Below, one piece after another: positions 24,220 to 31,624 of a stretch of DNA of 37,916 nt (position 1 is its first letter; every line of letters begins with the position of its first letter). The stretch is from Streptomyces sp. 549 (lineage in GTDB: Bacteria; Actinomycetota; Actinomycetes; Streptomycetales; Streptomycetaceae): contig NZ_JASKMT010000038.1 in the NCBI RefSeq assembly GCF_030124175.1, forward strand, positions 1-37,916. Direction: 5' to 3'. The notes beneath the pieces are model-generated. The model searched no databases. It saw only the letters and a program-made list of their open reading frames with translations, and was not told the origin of the DNA. The position numbers and the translations under genes are program-made.

Positions 24220-24885
24220 ATGAACTCGATGCCAACGTTGCAAGGGAATCTGGTGCTCCCCTGCCTGGACGAGGCCGGGGCCCTGCCCTGGGTCCTCGGC
24301 CGGGTCCCGGAGGGCTGGCACCCCATCGTCGTGGACAACGGCTCCACCGACGGCTCGGCCGCCCTGGCCCGGGAACTGGGCGCGACCGTGGTGCTCGAAC
24401 CACGCCGCGGTTTCGGCGCCGCGTGCCATGCGGGGCTGGAGGCGGCCGACGCCGAACTGGTCGCCTTCTGCGACTGCGACGGCTCGCTCGACCCCGCCGG
24501 GCTGCCGGAGGTCGCCGCCCCGGTCGCGGCGGGGCGGGCGGACCTGGTGCTGGCGCGCCGCCGCCCGGTCGGGCGGGGGGCTTGGCCGCTGCACGCCAGG
24601 GCCGGCAACTACGCGCTGTCCCACATGGTCCGCAGGCGCACCGGTGTGCGGCTGCACGACCTGGGGCCGCTGCGGGTCGCCCGCCGGGCGGCCCTGCTCA
24701 GCCTGGGTTTGACCGATCGTCGCAGCGGCTACCCGCTGGAGATGGTCGTACGGGCCGCGGACGCGGGCTGGCGCATCCATGAGACCTCCGTCGGCTACCA
24801 CCCCCGCACCGGGCGTTCCAAGGTGACGGGAACCTGGCGCGGAACCGCCCAGGCCGTCCGCGACATGCGAGGAGTGCTGCGGTGA
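24220..24885 (+). CDS. family 2 glycosyltransferase
   Basis: 221 aa from ATG 24220. The GT-A fold shows LVLPCLDEAGALPWVL, then VVDNGSTDGSAA (nucleotide binding), a basic PRRGFGAACHAG loop, FCDCDGSLDP (DXD metal site) and LGPLRVARRAALL. It transfers sugar from a nucleotide donor to an unknown, perhaps polyprenyl, acceptor. No membrane segment is evident. It is the first of three + genes joined by GTGA/ATGA overlaps, and it diverges from the two-component system. Similar GT2 proteins (rSAM/selenodomain-associated type) often accompany the CofC-like family encoded next. Confidence 0.92.
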   Translation: MNSMPTLQGNLVLPCLDEAGALPWVLGRVPEGWHPIVVDNGSTDGSAALARELGATVVLEPRRGFGAACHAGLEAADAELVAFCDCDGSLDPAGLPEVAAPVAAGRADLVLARRRPVGRGAWPLHARAGNYALSHMVRRRTGVRLHDLGPLRVARRAALLSLGLTDRRSGYPLEMVVRAADAGWRIHETSVGYHPRTGRSKVTGTWRGTAQAVRDMRGVLR

Positions 24886-25526
24886 GATCAGGGCGAGGCA
24901 CGACCGTGCTGGTCATCGCCAAGGAACCGGTACCCGGCCGGGTCAAGACGCGGCTCACCCCGCCGTTCACCCCGCAGGAGGCGGCACGGCTGGCGGAGGC
25001 GGCGCTGACGGACACGCTGGAGACGGTAGCCGCGCTGCCCGCCGCCCGCCGGGTGCTGGTGCTGGAGGGGCGGCCGGGACCGTGGCTGCCCGTCGGCTTC
25101 GACGTGGTGCCGCAGGCCGCGGGCGGCCTGGACGAGCGGATCGCCGCCGCCTTCGCCGGGTGTGACGGCCCGGCGCTGCTGGTGGGCATGGACACCCCCC
25201 AGCTCAGCGCCGCACTGCTCGCGCCGCTGTGCGCGCCGGACGCCTGGTCGGCCGCTGACGCCTGCTTCGGGCCGGCCGCCGACGGCGGATTCTGGGCGCT
25301 CGGCCTGGCCGACCCCGACCCCGCCCTGGTCCTGGGCGTGCCGATGTCCAGCGACCGCACCGGTGCCGTGCAGCGCAAGCGCCTCACCGACGCCGGCCTG
25401 CGCGTCCGCGACCTGCCCGAGCTGCGGGACGTGGACACGGCCGCCGACGCCGCCGAGGTCGCCGCCGCCACATCGGGGCACTTCGCCGCCGCCCACGCCC
25501 GCACCCGGCGGACGGAGGTCGCATGA
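24882..25526 (+). CDS. DUF2064/TIGR04282-type nucleotidyltransferase-like glycosyltransferase
   Basis: 214 aa from GTG 24882, overlapping the GT2 stop. Signatures are VLVIAKEPVPGRVKTRLTPP (N-terminal CofC/GT-A nucleotide loop), LLVGMDTPQLS in the metal-binding DXD position, FGPAADGGFWALGL and a C-terminal LRDVDTAAD. The family is annotated in databases as arsenosugar-biosynthesis or rSAM-associated transferase 1. No ArsS- or ArsM-like partner is visible here, so that name should not be taken as function. It resembles CofC guanylyltransferase and may activate a sugar or sugar-acid as a nucleotide derivative. Confidence 0.88.
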   Translation: MRSGRGTTVLVIAKEPVPGRVKTRLTPPFTPQEAARLAEAALTDTLETVAALPAARRVLVLEGRPGPWLPVGFDVVPQAAGGLDERIAAAFAGCDGPALLVGMDTPQLSAALLAPLCAPDAWSAADACFGPAADGGFWALGLADPDPALVLGVPMSSDRTGAVQRKRLTDAGLRVRDLPELRDVDTAADAAEVAAATSGHFAAAHARTRRTEVA

Positions 25527-26260
25527 CCACCACGTCTCCGCCGCCCGACGCCGACCGCATCGCCTGGCACACCGACCCGTACGCCGACGCCCTGCGCACC
25601 GGCCGCGGCCCGTTGTTCCTGCGCCGCACCGACGGCTGGTTGCTGCCGCTGGAGGTCGAGCGCTGGTGCGCCGGCGCGGACGCCGCGGACATGACCGTGC
25701 TGGGACGCTGCACCGGCGCGGTGCTCGACATCGGCTGCGGGCCCGGCAGGCTGGTCGCTGCGCTCGCCCGCCACGGGCATCCGGCGCTGGGCATCGACAC
25801 CGCGCCTGCCGCGGTGCGGCGCACCCGCCGGCTGGGCGGCGCGGCGCTGTGCCGCTCGGTCTTCGAGCCGCTGCCCGGCGAGGGGCGCTGGGACAGCGCG
25901 CTGCTGCTCGACGGCAACGTGGGCATCGGCGGCGATCCGGACCTGCTGCTGGCCCGCGTCGCGGAGCTGCTGGGGCCGAAGGGCGTGCTGCTGGTGGAGG
26001 CGGCGCCGGCGGAGGTGGAGGAGTGCGTCGAGGTGAGCCTCGACGACGGCAACGGCGGGAGCGGCCCGACCTTCCGATGGGCGCGGATCGGCGCGGAGGC
26101 CCTGCGCAACCGGGCGAAGGCCGCCGGCTGGCAGGTCGTGGAGGAGTGGTCCGCCTACGGGCGGCCCTTTCTGAGCCTGCGGCCGAGCTGCTCGGCCCAA
26201 GGCACCAGGAGCGCCACGGCCGCCGTCGCCGCGAGCAGCAGCGCCCAGTTGCGCGGGTAG
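25523..26260 (+). CDS. SAM-dependent class I methyltransferase
   Basis: 245 aa from ATG 25523, overlapping the previous stop. Motif I is VLDIGCGPGRLVAAL, the acidic strand end is LGIDTAPA, motif post-I covers ALLLDGNVGIGG, and LLGPKGVLLVEAAP follows. The N-terminus (WHTDPYADALRTGRGP) is shared, as I recall, with methyltransferases in related actinobacterial glycan clusters. The conserved fold ends near GRPFLSLRP. The last 24 residues are Ala/Ser-rich and read through the 3' end of the gene on the other strand. Substrate unknown; a glycan or lipid-linked sugar is a reasonable guess from the neighbours. Confidence 0.9.
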   Translation: MTTTSPPPDADRIAWHTDPYADALRTGRGPLFLRRTDGWLLPLEVERWCAGADAADMTVLGRCTGAVLDIGCGPGRLVAALARHGHPALGIDTAPAAVRRTRRLGGAALCRSVFEPLPGEGRWDSALLLDGNVGIGGDPDLLLARVAELLGPKGVLLVEAAPAEVEECVEVSLDDGNGGSGPTFRWARIGAEALRNRAKAAGWQVVEEWSAYGRPFLSLRPSCSAQGTRSATAAVAASSSAQLRG

Positions 26261-26586
26261 TCCAGCGGCAGCAGCGAGGGGTTCGCGGACGCCGGCCGCA
26301 GCAGGACCGGCGCCGCGACCAGCGTGAGCACACCCGCGGTGACCAGCGCCGCCCGCCACAGCCGGTGCCGCCGAGGTGAACCGGGCAGGCGCGCCAGCGC
26401 CCAGCCGGCGGCCAGCACCAGCGGCACCAGCACGAAGTCGTGCAGTGTCACCGCCCCCGCCAGCCACAGCGCGACCTGCACGCCCGTACCCGGCCGGGAG
26501 TCCGCCAGCAGCAGCCACACCCCCACGCCCATCAGCACGCAGCCGACCGCTCCCAGGCCGATCCGTACGCCCCGCGCCGCGCTCAT
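26155..26586 (-). CDS. small membrane protein coupled to the molybdopterin oxidoreductase
   Basis: 143 aa from ATG 26586, overlapping the oxidoreductase stop (ATGA). Four hydrophobic segments are present (about 8-26, 36-60, 74-92 and 108-128). A conserved-looking TLHDFVLVPLVLAAGWAL in helix 2 carries His and Asp. The C-terminus is basic (LGRRLRKGRP). Its 3' 106 nt overlap the methyltransferase gene on the other strand. No family is recognised; by context it could be an accessory subunit of the membrane redox enzyme. Confidence 0.75.
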   Translation of the reverse strand: MSAARGVRIGLGAVGCVLMGVGVWLLLADSRPGTGVQVALWLAGAVTLHDFVLVPLVLAAGWALARLPGSPRRHRLWRAALVTAGVLTLVAAPVLLRPASANPSLLPLDYPRNWALLLAATAAVALLVPWAEQLGRRLRKGRP

Positions 26587-27695
26587 GCCAGCACCTCCAG
26601 CCGGGTCACCCATTTGGTCTGCAGCACTCCGGGGCGGTTCGCCGAGATGATGCGCGCCGGATATCCGTGGTCGGGGTTGAGCACCTCGCCGTTGACCCGC
26701 AGCGCCAGCAGGGTCAGTGGGTCACGGGCGTGCCGCGGGCCGACCACCGAGGTGCGGAACGCACCGCCGCGTTGCAGCGACACCACCCGCACGGCCGCTC
26801 CCGGCGGGGCGCCGGCCCGTTCCAGCAGTTCGCTCAGGCGCACCCCGTCCCACCGGGCGTCGGCGCTCCAGCCCTCGACGCAGGTGATCGGCAGATCGCT
26901 GCGGTGCTGCGGCATGCCGCCCAGCTCCGCCAGGGTGAGCGTGTACGGGCGGGGGCCGGCGACCTCCAGTCGCCAGTTACGCAGTACCTCGGGCGTGACA
27001 CGGGCGGCAGCCGCCGTGCGGTTCACCGGCAGTCCCTGCGAGCCGTGGTCGGGGTGGCGGGGGGCGAGCAGGTTGAGCGGACGCAGCAGCGGCAGTGTCT
27101 GGCCCGCGGTGACCAGGGTGACGGCGCCGGTGGCGGCGGCGACGCCCAGCAGCAGCGCGCGCCGGTCGGGTCCGTCCGGGTCGGTGCGGTCCCGCCGCCA
27201 GTGTGCGGTGATGCGCGGCGCCTGCACCGCCAGGTGCAGCAGCAGCGCACCGACCAGCACCCAGGCCAGTGCCCAGTGCACCTGCCGGAAGGAGAACGGC
27301 CACACGTACCACTGGGCGATGTTGAGCAGGCCGAGGAAGAGCTCCAGTAGTGCGGCGGCGACCAGGACCGCCACGGACAGCCGTTCCAGCGCGTGCCGCA
27401 CGGACCGCACCGGCGGCTTCTGGAAGAGCCGCGGGTAGACCGTCCACAGTTTCGCCAGCAGCAGCGGGACGGCGGCGATACCGGCGGCCACGTGCAGGCC
27501 CTGGGTGAGGCGGTAGCCCCACACCGGGCGGGTCGGCAGGCGGCCCAGCAGCCAGGCGGGCGGTTCCTGGAGCAGGTGGCTGATGACGCCGGTGACGAAG
27601 CACACCAGGATCGCCACCCCGAGCCAGCGCCCCACGGCGGTCGCCGTACGGGCGTCGTGCAGTCGCCCGCGGAACGCGACCAGGCCGCTCACCAT
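26583..27695 (-). CDS. membrane cytochrome b-like / sulfite oxidase-fold molybdopterin oxidoreductase fusion
   Basis: 370 aa from ATG 27695 (GTG 27692 also possible), overlapping the stop of the upstream gene. The N-terminal half has four membrane helices with histidines suited to heme ligation (VISHLL, TQGLHVAAG, QVHWALAWV, ALLLHLAVQ). A fifth helix (about 175-195) then leads outward. The C-terminal half is a sulfite oxidase/MsrP-type Moco domain with the molybdenum ligand Cys272 in LPITCVEGWS, a WDGVRLSELL element and HGYPARIISANRPG. It looks like MsrQ and MsrP in one chain: electrons from quinol through heme to Moco outside the membrane. Substrate unknown. Confidence 0.9.
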   Translation of the reverse strand: MVSGLVAFRGRLHDARTATAVGRWLGVAILVCFVTGVISHLLQEPPAWLLGRLPTRPVWGYRLTQGLHVAAGIAAVPLLLAKLWTVYPRLFQKPPVRSVRHALERLSVAVLVAAALLELFLGLLNIAQWYVWPFSFRQVHWALAWVLVGALLLHLAVQAPRITAHWRRDRTDPDGPDRRALLLGVAAATGAVTLVTAGQTLPLLRPLNLLAPRHPDHGSQGLPVNRTAAAARVTPEVLRNWRLEVAGPRPYTLTLAELGGMPQHRSDLPITCVEGWSADARWDGVRLSELLERAGAPPGAAVRVVSLQRGGAFRTSVVGPRHARDPLTLLALRVNGEVLNPDHGYPARIISANRPGVLQTKWVTRLEVLA

Positions 27696-29005
27696 CCCGT
27701 CACCAGCAGGTGGTTGACGGTGAGGGCGACGGCCGCCTGGGCACCGAGCCACCAGCGGTGGTCGCGGACCGGCAGCAGTGCGGCGGCCGGCAGCAGCCAG
27801 ATCGCGAACGGCAGCCAGATCCGTTCCGTCTCCGCCTTGCTCATCCCGGACAGGTTGGCGACGAGCATGGCGAGCAGTCCGCCTGCCACCAGCAGAACGA
27901 GGCCGCTGCGGCGGACCTCCCGCCCGGCGGCCCGGCGCAGCCCGGCGACGGTGGCCAGGCCGACCACCACGACCTGCGCGGCCAGGTTGGCCCAGACGTA
28001 GTAGGCGTAGGGGCGGACGCCGGCCGCGCCCTGGTAGTAGCGCTCGACAAGAGTGGTGTAGCCCTCGTACCACCAGAAGCCGGCGACGGTGAACGCCACC
28101 ACCCACGGCAGCGCGCCCAGCACCACCCAGGGCACGGGACGCCAGGTGCGGGCCGCGACGAGCACGGCGACGGCGACGACGGCCAGCAGGCCCAGCCCGT
28201 ACGACAGGTACATGGTCCAGCCGAACAGCACACCCGACCCCAGGCCCGCCAGCCACGGCAGTCGGGCCCGCCGGGTGGCGGCCAGAGCCAGCAGCGCCAC
28301 CGCCCAGGCGCTCACGCCCGCGAAGTAGCCGTCCGCCGACACCCCGATCCACACCGCCGCCGGTGCCAGGACCAGGAAGGGCGCGGCCACCCGCGCGGTG
28401 TGCTCGTCGGCGAGCGCACGGACCGCCACCAGGACGGCCGTCGCCGCGGACGCGCCCACGGTGACGCACAGCACGGCCGCCCAGGCGCCGCCGCCGAGCC
28501 CGATCCGGTCCAGGCCCACGAACGTCAGCAGCGCGCCCGGCGGGTGGCCCGCCACGTGCGCCGGCCAGTTGTCGGGGGCGTCCATCAGGATGCGGCCGCT
28601 GAACTCGCGCAGCGTGGCGCCCACGTCCTGCACCTCGGGCACCGACTGGAGGTACTCGTACTTGGTGGTGAGCCGGCGGGTCACGCCGCGGTACCAGCCG
28701 TCGATGAGCGCGAGCGACCAGATCCAGGCCGCCGACACGCCCCACGACGCCCACAGCAGCCGCCGCCAGCCCAGCCGCCGGGCGGCGGTCGGGCCGTACA
28801 CCACCACCAGGGCGGCGACCACGAGGGCCGCGGGAGTTCCGGGGCCGACGTGCGGCTCCCAGTAGGCGTAGAGCGGTGGCCAGCGCAGTCGCAGGGTGCC
28901 GTCCCGGTTCTCCAGGTGGTGGCCCACGGCGGCGGCCACGGCGAACAGCGCCACCGCCGCCCCGGCGGCGTACATATCCTTGCGACGGAAGAGGGAGGTG
29001 CTCAC
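27689..29005 (-). CDS. GT-C-type membrane glycosyltransferase-like protein
   Basis: 438 aa from GTG 29005. About 10-11 membrane helices are visible. The first outer loop after helix 3 contains LIDGWYRGVTRRL and the HPPGALLTF motif, which resembles the HPPG/HPP signature of GT39/GT87 polyprenyl-phosphate-dependent sugar transferases. SGMSKAETERIWLPF near the C-terminus is typical of actinobacterial homologues. It would use a lipid-linked sugar on the outer face of the membrane. It heads the - operon with the Moco fusion and the small membrane protein. TACCGT 7 nt before the GTG suggests a leaderless transcript. Confidence 0.82.
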   Translation of the reverse strand: MSTSLFRRKDMYAAGAAVALFAVAAAVGHHLENRDGTLRLRWPPLYAYWEPHVGPGTPAALVVAALVVVYGPTAARRLGWRRLLWASWGVSAAWIWSLALIDGWYRGVTRRLTTKYEYLQSVPEVQDVGATLREFSGRILMDAPDNWPAHVAGHPPGALLTFVGLDRIGLGGGAWAAVLCVTVGASAATAVLVAVRALADEHTARVAAPFLVLAPAAVWIGVSADGYFAGVSAWAVALLALAATRRARLPWLAGLGSGVLFGWTMYLSYGLGLLAVVAVAVLVAARTWRPVPWVVLGALPWVVAFTVAGFWWYEGYTTLVERYYQGAAGVRPYAYYVWANLAAQVVVVGLATVAGLRRAAGREVRRSGLVLLVAGGLLAMLVANLSGMSKAETERIWLPFAIWLLPAAALLPVRDHRWWLGAQAAVALTVNHLLVTGW

Positions 29006-29012
29006 CCGGCCC

Positions 29013-29018
29013 ACGGTA
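29013..29018 (-). promoter_or_regulatory. -10 box of a probably leaderless transcript for the GT-C operon
   Basis: On the - strand TACCGT (29018-29013) is followed by 7 nt (29012-29006) and GTG 29005. No Shine-Dalgarno is present. It matches the spacing at the epimerase and GT2 genes. Confidence 0.5.
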
Positions 29019-29104
29019 GGTGGGAGGGCACCCCGCAACGGTGGAGGCGCGGCAGCCGTCACCGTCCTGTCAGATCCTGCCGCGAGACCGGAGGGCCCGA
29101 CCCG

Positions 29105-30088
29105 ATGCCGTTGATGGACATGCCGCTGGAGCAACTGCGGGAGTACCGCCCGGAGATAGCGGAGCCGGCCGACTTCGACGAGTTCTGGGGCGGCACACTT
29201 GCCGCCGCCCGGCAGGCGGGCGACCCGGCCGAGTACCGCCCGGTGGAGACCCGGCTGCGCTCCACCGAGGTGTACGACGTGCGGTTCCCCGGCTGGGACG
29301 GCCAGCCGGTCGCGGGGTGGCTGCTGCTGCCGCGCGGAGCGTCCGGGCCGCTGCCCGCGGTGGTGTCGTACATCGGCTACAGCGGCGGCCGGGGCCTGCC
29401 GGTCGAGCACCTGATGTGGGCCGCGGCCGGGTACGCCGAACTGGTCGTCGACAGCCGGGGCCAGGGCCACGTCACGCCCGACCCCGACCCGGTGCCTTCC
29501 CCGCAGTACGTGCGGGGCTTCATGACACGCGGCATCGAGGACCCGGCCGACCACTACTACCGGCGTCTGATGACCGACTGCGTGCGCGCGGTCGACGCGC
29601 TGCGCGCCCATCCGGCGGTGGACGCGGACCGGATCGTGGTGAGCGGCGCGAGCCAGGGCGGGGGCCTAGCCCTGGCCACCGCGGGGCTGTGCGGTGACGC
29701 GGTCGCGGCGGCACTGGTCGACGTGCCCTTCCTGTGCCACTTCCGGCGCGGCGCCGACACCGCCGGCGCCGGGCCGTACCCGGAGCTGGTGCAGTACCTG
29801 GGATACCACCAGCGGGTGGCGCCCGAACGGGTCTTCGGCACGCTCAACTACTTCGACGGGCTGCACTTCGCCCCGCGGGCCACCGCGCCGGCCCTGTTCA
29901 GCGTCGGGCTGATGGACCCGGTCTGCCCGCCGTCCACGGTGTTCGCCGCGTACAACCGCTACGCCGCGGCGGACCGGGAGATGGCCGTGTGGGAGTTCGG
30001 CGACCACGCGGGCGGCCTCGCGTCGCAGTCGGAGAGGCAGCTGCACTGGCTCGCGGCCCGCGGCCTGGGCGGCGCCGACCACACCTGA
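29105..30088 (+). CDS. acetyl xylan esterase / cephalosporin-C deacetylase family hydrolase (AXE1)
   Basis: 327 aa from ATG 29105, with GGAGGG 9 nt upstream. It is an alpha/beta hydrolase of the AXE1 (CE7) family. The N-terminus PADFDEFW is typical. The oxyanion region is YIGYSGGRG, a VVDSRGQG loop follows, the nucleophile Ser183 is in SGASQGGG, Asp271 in GLMDPVCPPST and His301 in GDHAGG. These enzymes deacetylate short xylo-oligosaccharides or cephalosporin C and act in the cytoplasm; no signal peptide is seen. It faces a sugar-binding lipoprotein gene and may handle imported acetylated oligosaccharides. Confidence 0.93.
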   Translation: MPLMDMPLEQLREYRPEIAEPADFDEFWGGTLAAARQAGDPAEYRPVETRLRSTEVYDVRFPGWDGQPVAGWLLLPRGASGPLPAVVSYIGYSGGRGLPVEHLMWAAAGYAELVVDSRGQGHVTPDPDPVPSPQYVRGFMTRGIEDPADHYYRRLMTDCVRAVDALRAHPAVDADRIVVSGASQGGGLALATAGLCGDAVAAALVDVPFLCHFRRGADTAGAGPYPELVQYLGYHQRVAPERVFGTLNYFDGLHFAPRATAPALFSVGLMDPVCPPSTVFAAYNRYAAADREMAVWEFGDHAGGLASQSERQLHWLAARGLGGADHT

Positions 30089-30097
30089 CGTCCGCTG

Positions 30098-30149
30098 CTG
30101 ACGGCCGCACCTGAGGCCGCTGCCGAAACCGCTCCCGGCGGGCCGTCAG
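30098..30149. terminator. possible bidirectional terminator between esterase and sugar-binding gene
   Basis: CTGACGGCC (30098-30106) is the reverse complement of GGCCGTCAG (30141-30149), with a 34-nt loop. The right arm covers the stop codon of the - strand gene. The loop is long, so this is a modest candidate. Confidence 0.35.
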
Positions 30150-31405
30150 GGGCTGCCGCTGAGCAGTGTGGTGACGGCGTCCGAGGCCCGCCGGGCGGCG
30201 GCCTCGGGGTCCTGCCCGGTGAGCACGGCCGTCTGGTAGTCCTTGATCGGGTTGGCCGCCTCCAGCGCCGCCCAGGAGGGCGAGTTGGGGGTGGCGAACC
30301 CGTTCTTGGCGCCCTTGGCCATGGCGGTGGCGCCAGGGTCGCCGTCCAGGGCGTCGGTGAGAGTCGTCTTGTTGGGCACGTAGCTCATCGAGGAGGCGAT
30401 CTGCCGCTGCCACTTGTCCCCGGTGAGCAGCTTGATGAAGGCGTAGCCCTCCTCCGGGTGGGCGGATCGCTCCGGCTGGATCAGAACCGAGCCGCCGGTG
30501 AACACCGCGCCCGGCTTGCCGGACTTCTCGCCGGGGATGGGGAAGTAGCCGAGGCGCCCGGCCAGCGCGGGGTTGGCCTCCTCGATCAGCTTGGCGTGCC
30601 CGGGAACCGCGATGAGCTGTGCGACCTCCTGCTCGGCGAAGACCTCGTTCTGGTCGGGCTTGGCCTCGTCGGAGTCGGTGGGCCCGTCGCCGTAGGACTG
30701 GAGTTCCCGGTACAGCTCCATGCCGCGCATCGCCTCGGGTGTGTCCAGCGCGCCCCGCCACTGCCCGCTCTGCTCCACGGCCAGGTCGCCGCCCTCGTCC
30801 CAGACGAAGCCCGACAGCACGTACCAGTTCTGCCCCGGCAGGTAGATGCCCTGCTGGCCGGGCTGGTTGAGCTGCTCGCTGGCGCGGAACCACTCCTCGC
30901 GGGTGGCGGGCGGCTTGGTGATGCCGGCCCGTTCGAAGAGGTCCTTGCGGTAGATGACCACGCGGTTCGCGGCGTAGTAGGGGATGCCGAACTGGTACCC
31001 GTCGATCTTGCCGGGCTCCTCCAGGCCGGGGATCCAGTCGTCGCCGCCCAGGTCGGCCACCTTCAGCGTGAGGTTCTCCACGCCGCCGCTCGCCACGTAC
31101 TGGGCGACCTGGGTGTTGCCGACCTCGATGACGTCGGGCGCCTTGTCGGCGGCGAGCGCGGCGGTGACCTTGTCGCCGATGCCGCCCCACTCGTGGACCG
31201 TGACCTCCACCCGCACCCCGGGATTGCGGTTCTCGTAGTCGCGGACGAAGTCCTCGACCAGCTCTTCGCTGAGGCTGTGCTGCATCAGCCACACGTCGAG
31301 CGTGGTGTCCTCCGCGGGGCTGTTCGGTCCGGTTCCGCAGGCCGACGCCACGAGTGCCGCGGTGACGGCGAGTGCGACGGTTCTTCCGCGGGTGCGGCTG
31401 AGCAT
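30146..31405 (-). CDS. DasA-like sugar (chito-oligosaccharide-type) ABC binding lipoprotein, orphan
   Basis: 419 aa from ATG 31405, preceded by GGGGAG. A lipoprotein signal ends in LVASAC (Cys23). The body is solute-binding family 1. The opening LDVWLMQHSLSEELVEDF, then WGGIGDKVTAALAADKAPDV and IEVGNTQV, matches my recollection of DasA/NgcE-type receptors for chitobiose and N-acetylglucosamine. The C-terminal part has YAFIKLLTGDKWQRQIA and SMSYVPNKTTL. No permease gene lies beside it, so it must use permeases encoded elsewhere, or MsiK-dependent partners. Its promoter carries a 16-bp palindrome close to the DasR site, which supports an amino-sugar link. Confidence 0.87.
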   Translation of the reverse strand: MLSRTRGRTVALAVTAALVASACGTGPNSPAEDTTLDVWLMQHSLSEELVEDFVRDYENRNPGVRVEVTVHEWGGIGDKVTAALAADKAPDVIEVGNTQVAQYVASGGVENLTLKVADLGGDDWIPGLEEPGKIDGYQFGIPYYAANRVVIYRKDLFERAGITKPPATREEWFRASEQLNQPGQQGIYLPGQNWYVLSGFVWDEGGDLAVEQSGQWRGALDTPEAMRGMELYRELQSYGDGPTDSDEAKPDQNEVFAEQEVAQLIAVPGHAKLIEEANPALAGRLGYFPIPGEKSGKPGAVFTGGSVLIQPERSAHPEEGYAFIKLLTGDKWQRQIASSMSYVPNKTTLTDALDGDPGATAMAKGAKNGFATPNSPSWAALEAANPIKDYQTAVLTGQDPEAAARRASDAVTTLLSGSP

Positions 31406-31423
31406 GGCTCTCCCCAGAGACGT

Positions 31424-31443
31424 GCTGTTCAGCTTCGAACAGC
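31424..31443 (-). promoter_or_regulatory. inverted repeat in the leader of the DasA-like gene
   Basis: GCTGTTC (31424-31430) and GAACAGC (31437-31443) are perfect reverse complements with a 6-nt spacer, 19-38 nt upstream of the start codon. It lies downstream of the predicted promoter, so it could be a second operator or an RNA hairpin. Confidence 0.45.
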
Positions 31444-31465
31444 TGGCTGAAAGTGGGGGGAGACC

Positions 31466-31495
31466 ATGATTGGCATAGACCAATGGGCCGGTCAA
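31466..31495 (-). promoter_or_regulatory. promoter with embedded dre-like (DasR-type) operator
   Basis: On the - strand, TTGACC (31495-31490) is a strong -35 and AATCAT (31471-31466) a possible -10 at 18-nt spacing. Between and overlapping them lies ATTGGTCTATGCCAAT (31484-31469), a near palindrome. It matches 12 of 16 positions of the DasR consensus A(C/G)TGGTCTAGACCA(C/G)T. A bound GntR/HutC-family repressor would block the promoter. Confidence 0.6.
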
Positions 31496-31624
31496 GGGGT
31501 TGCCCGGCGGTAACCGGCCGTCGCCGAAGCGGCCGAACCTCGACCGTGCCCAGCCGGCCCGTCCCCGACCGTCCGGCGTGCCGGGGCTGGGGAATCAGGG
31601 CGGGCCGCAGTTGTTGACCTGGGT

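Noticed and set aside
24882..26260. Arsenosugar biosynthesis operon
   Set aside because: The TIGR04282 family name suggests it, but there is no radical SAM ArsS, no arsenic methyltransferase cysteines in the methyltransferase and no ars genes in the window.
27710..29104. N-terminal extension of the acetyl xylan esterase frame far upstream
   Set aside because: The upstream part is antisense to the GT-C-like gene and has shadow composition. ATG 29105 with GGAGGG fits the family N-terminus.
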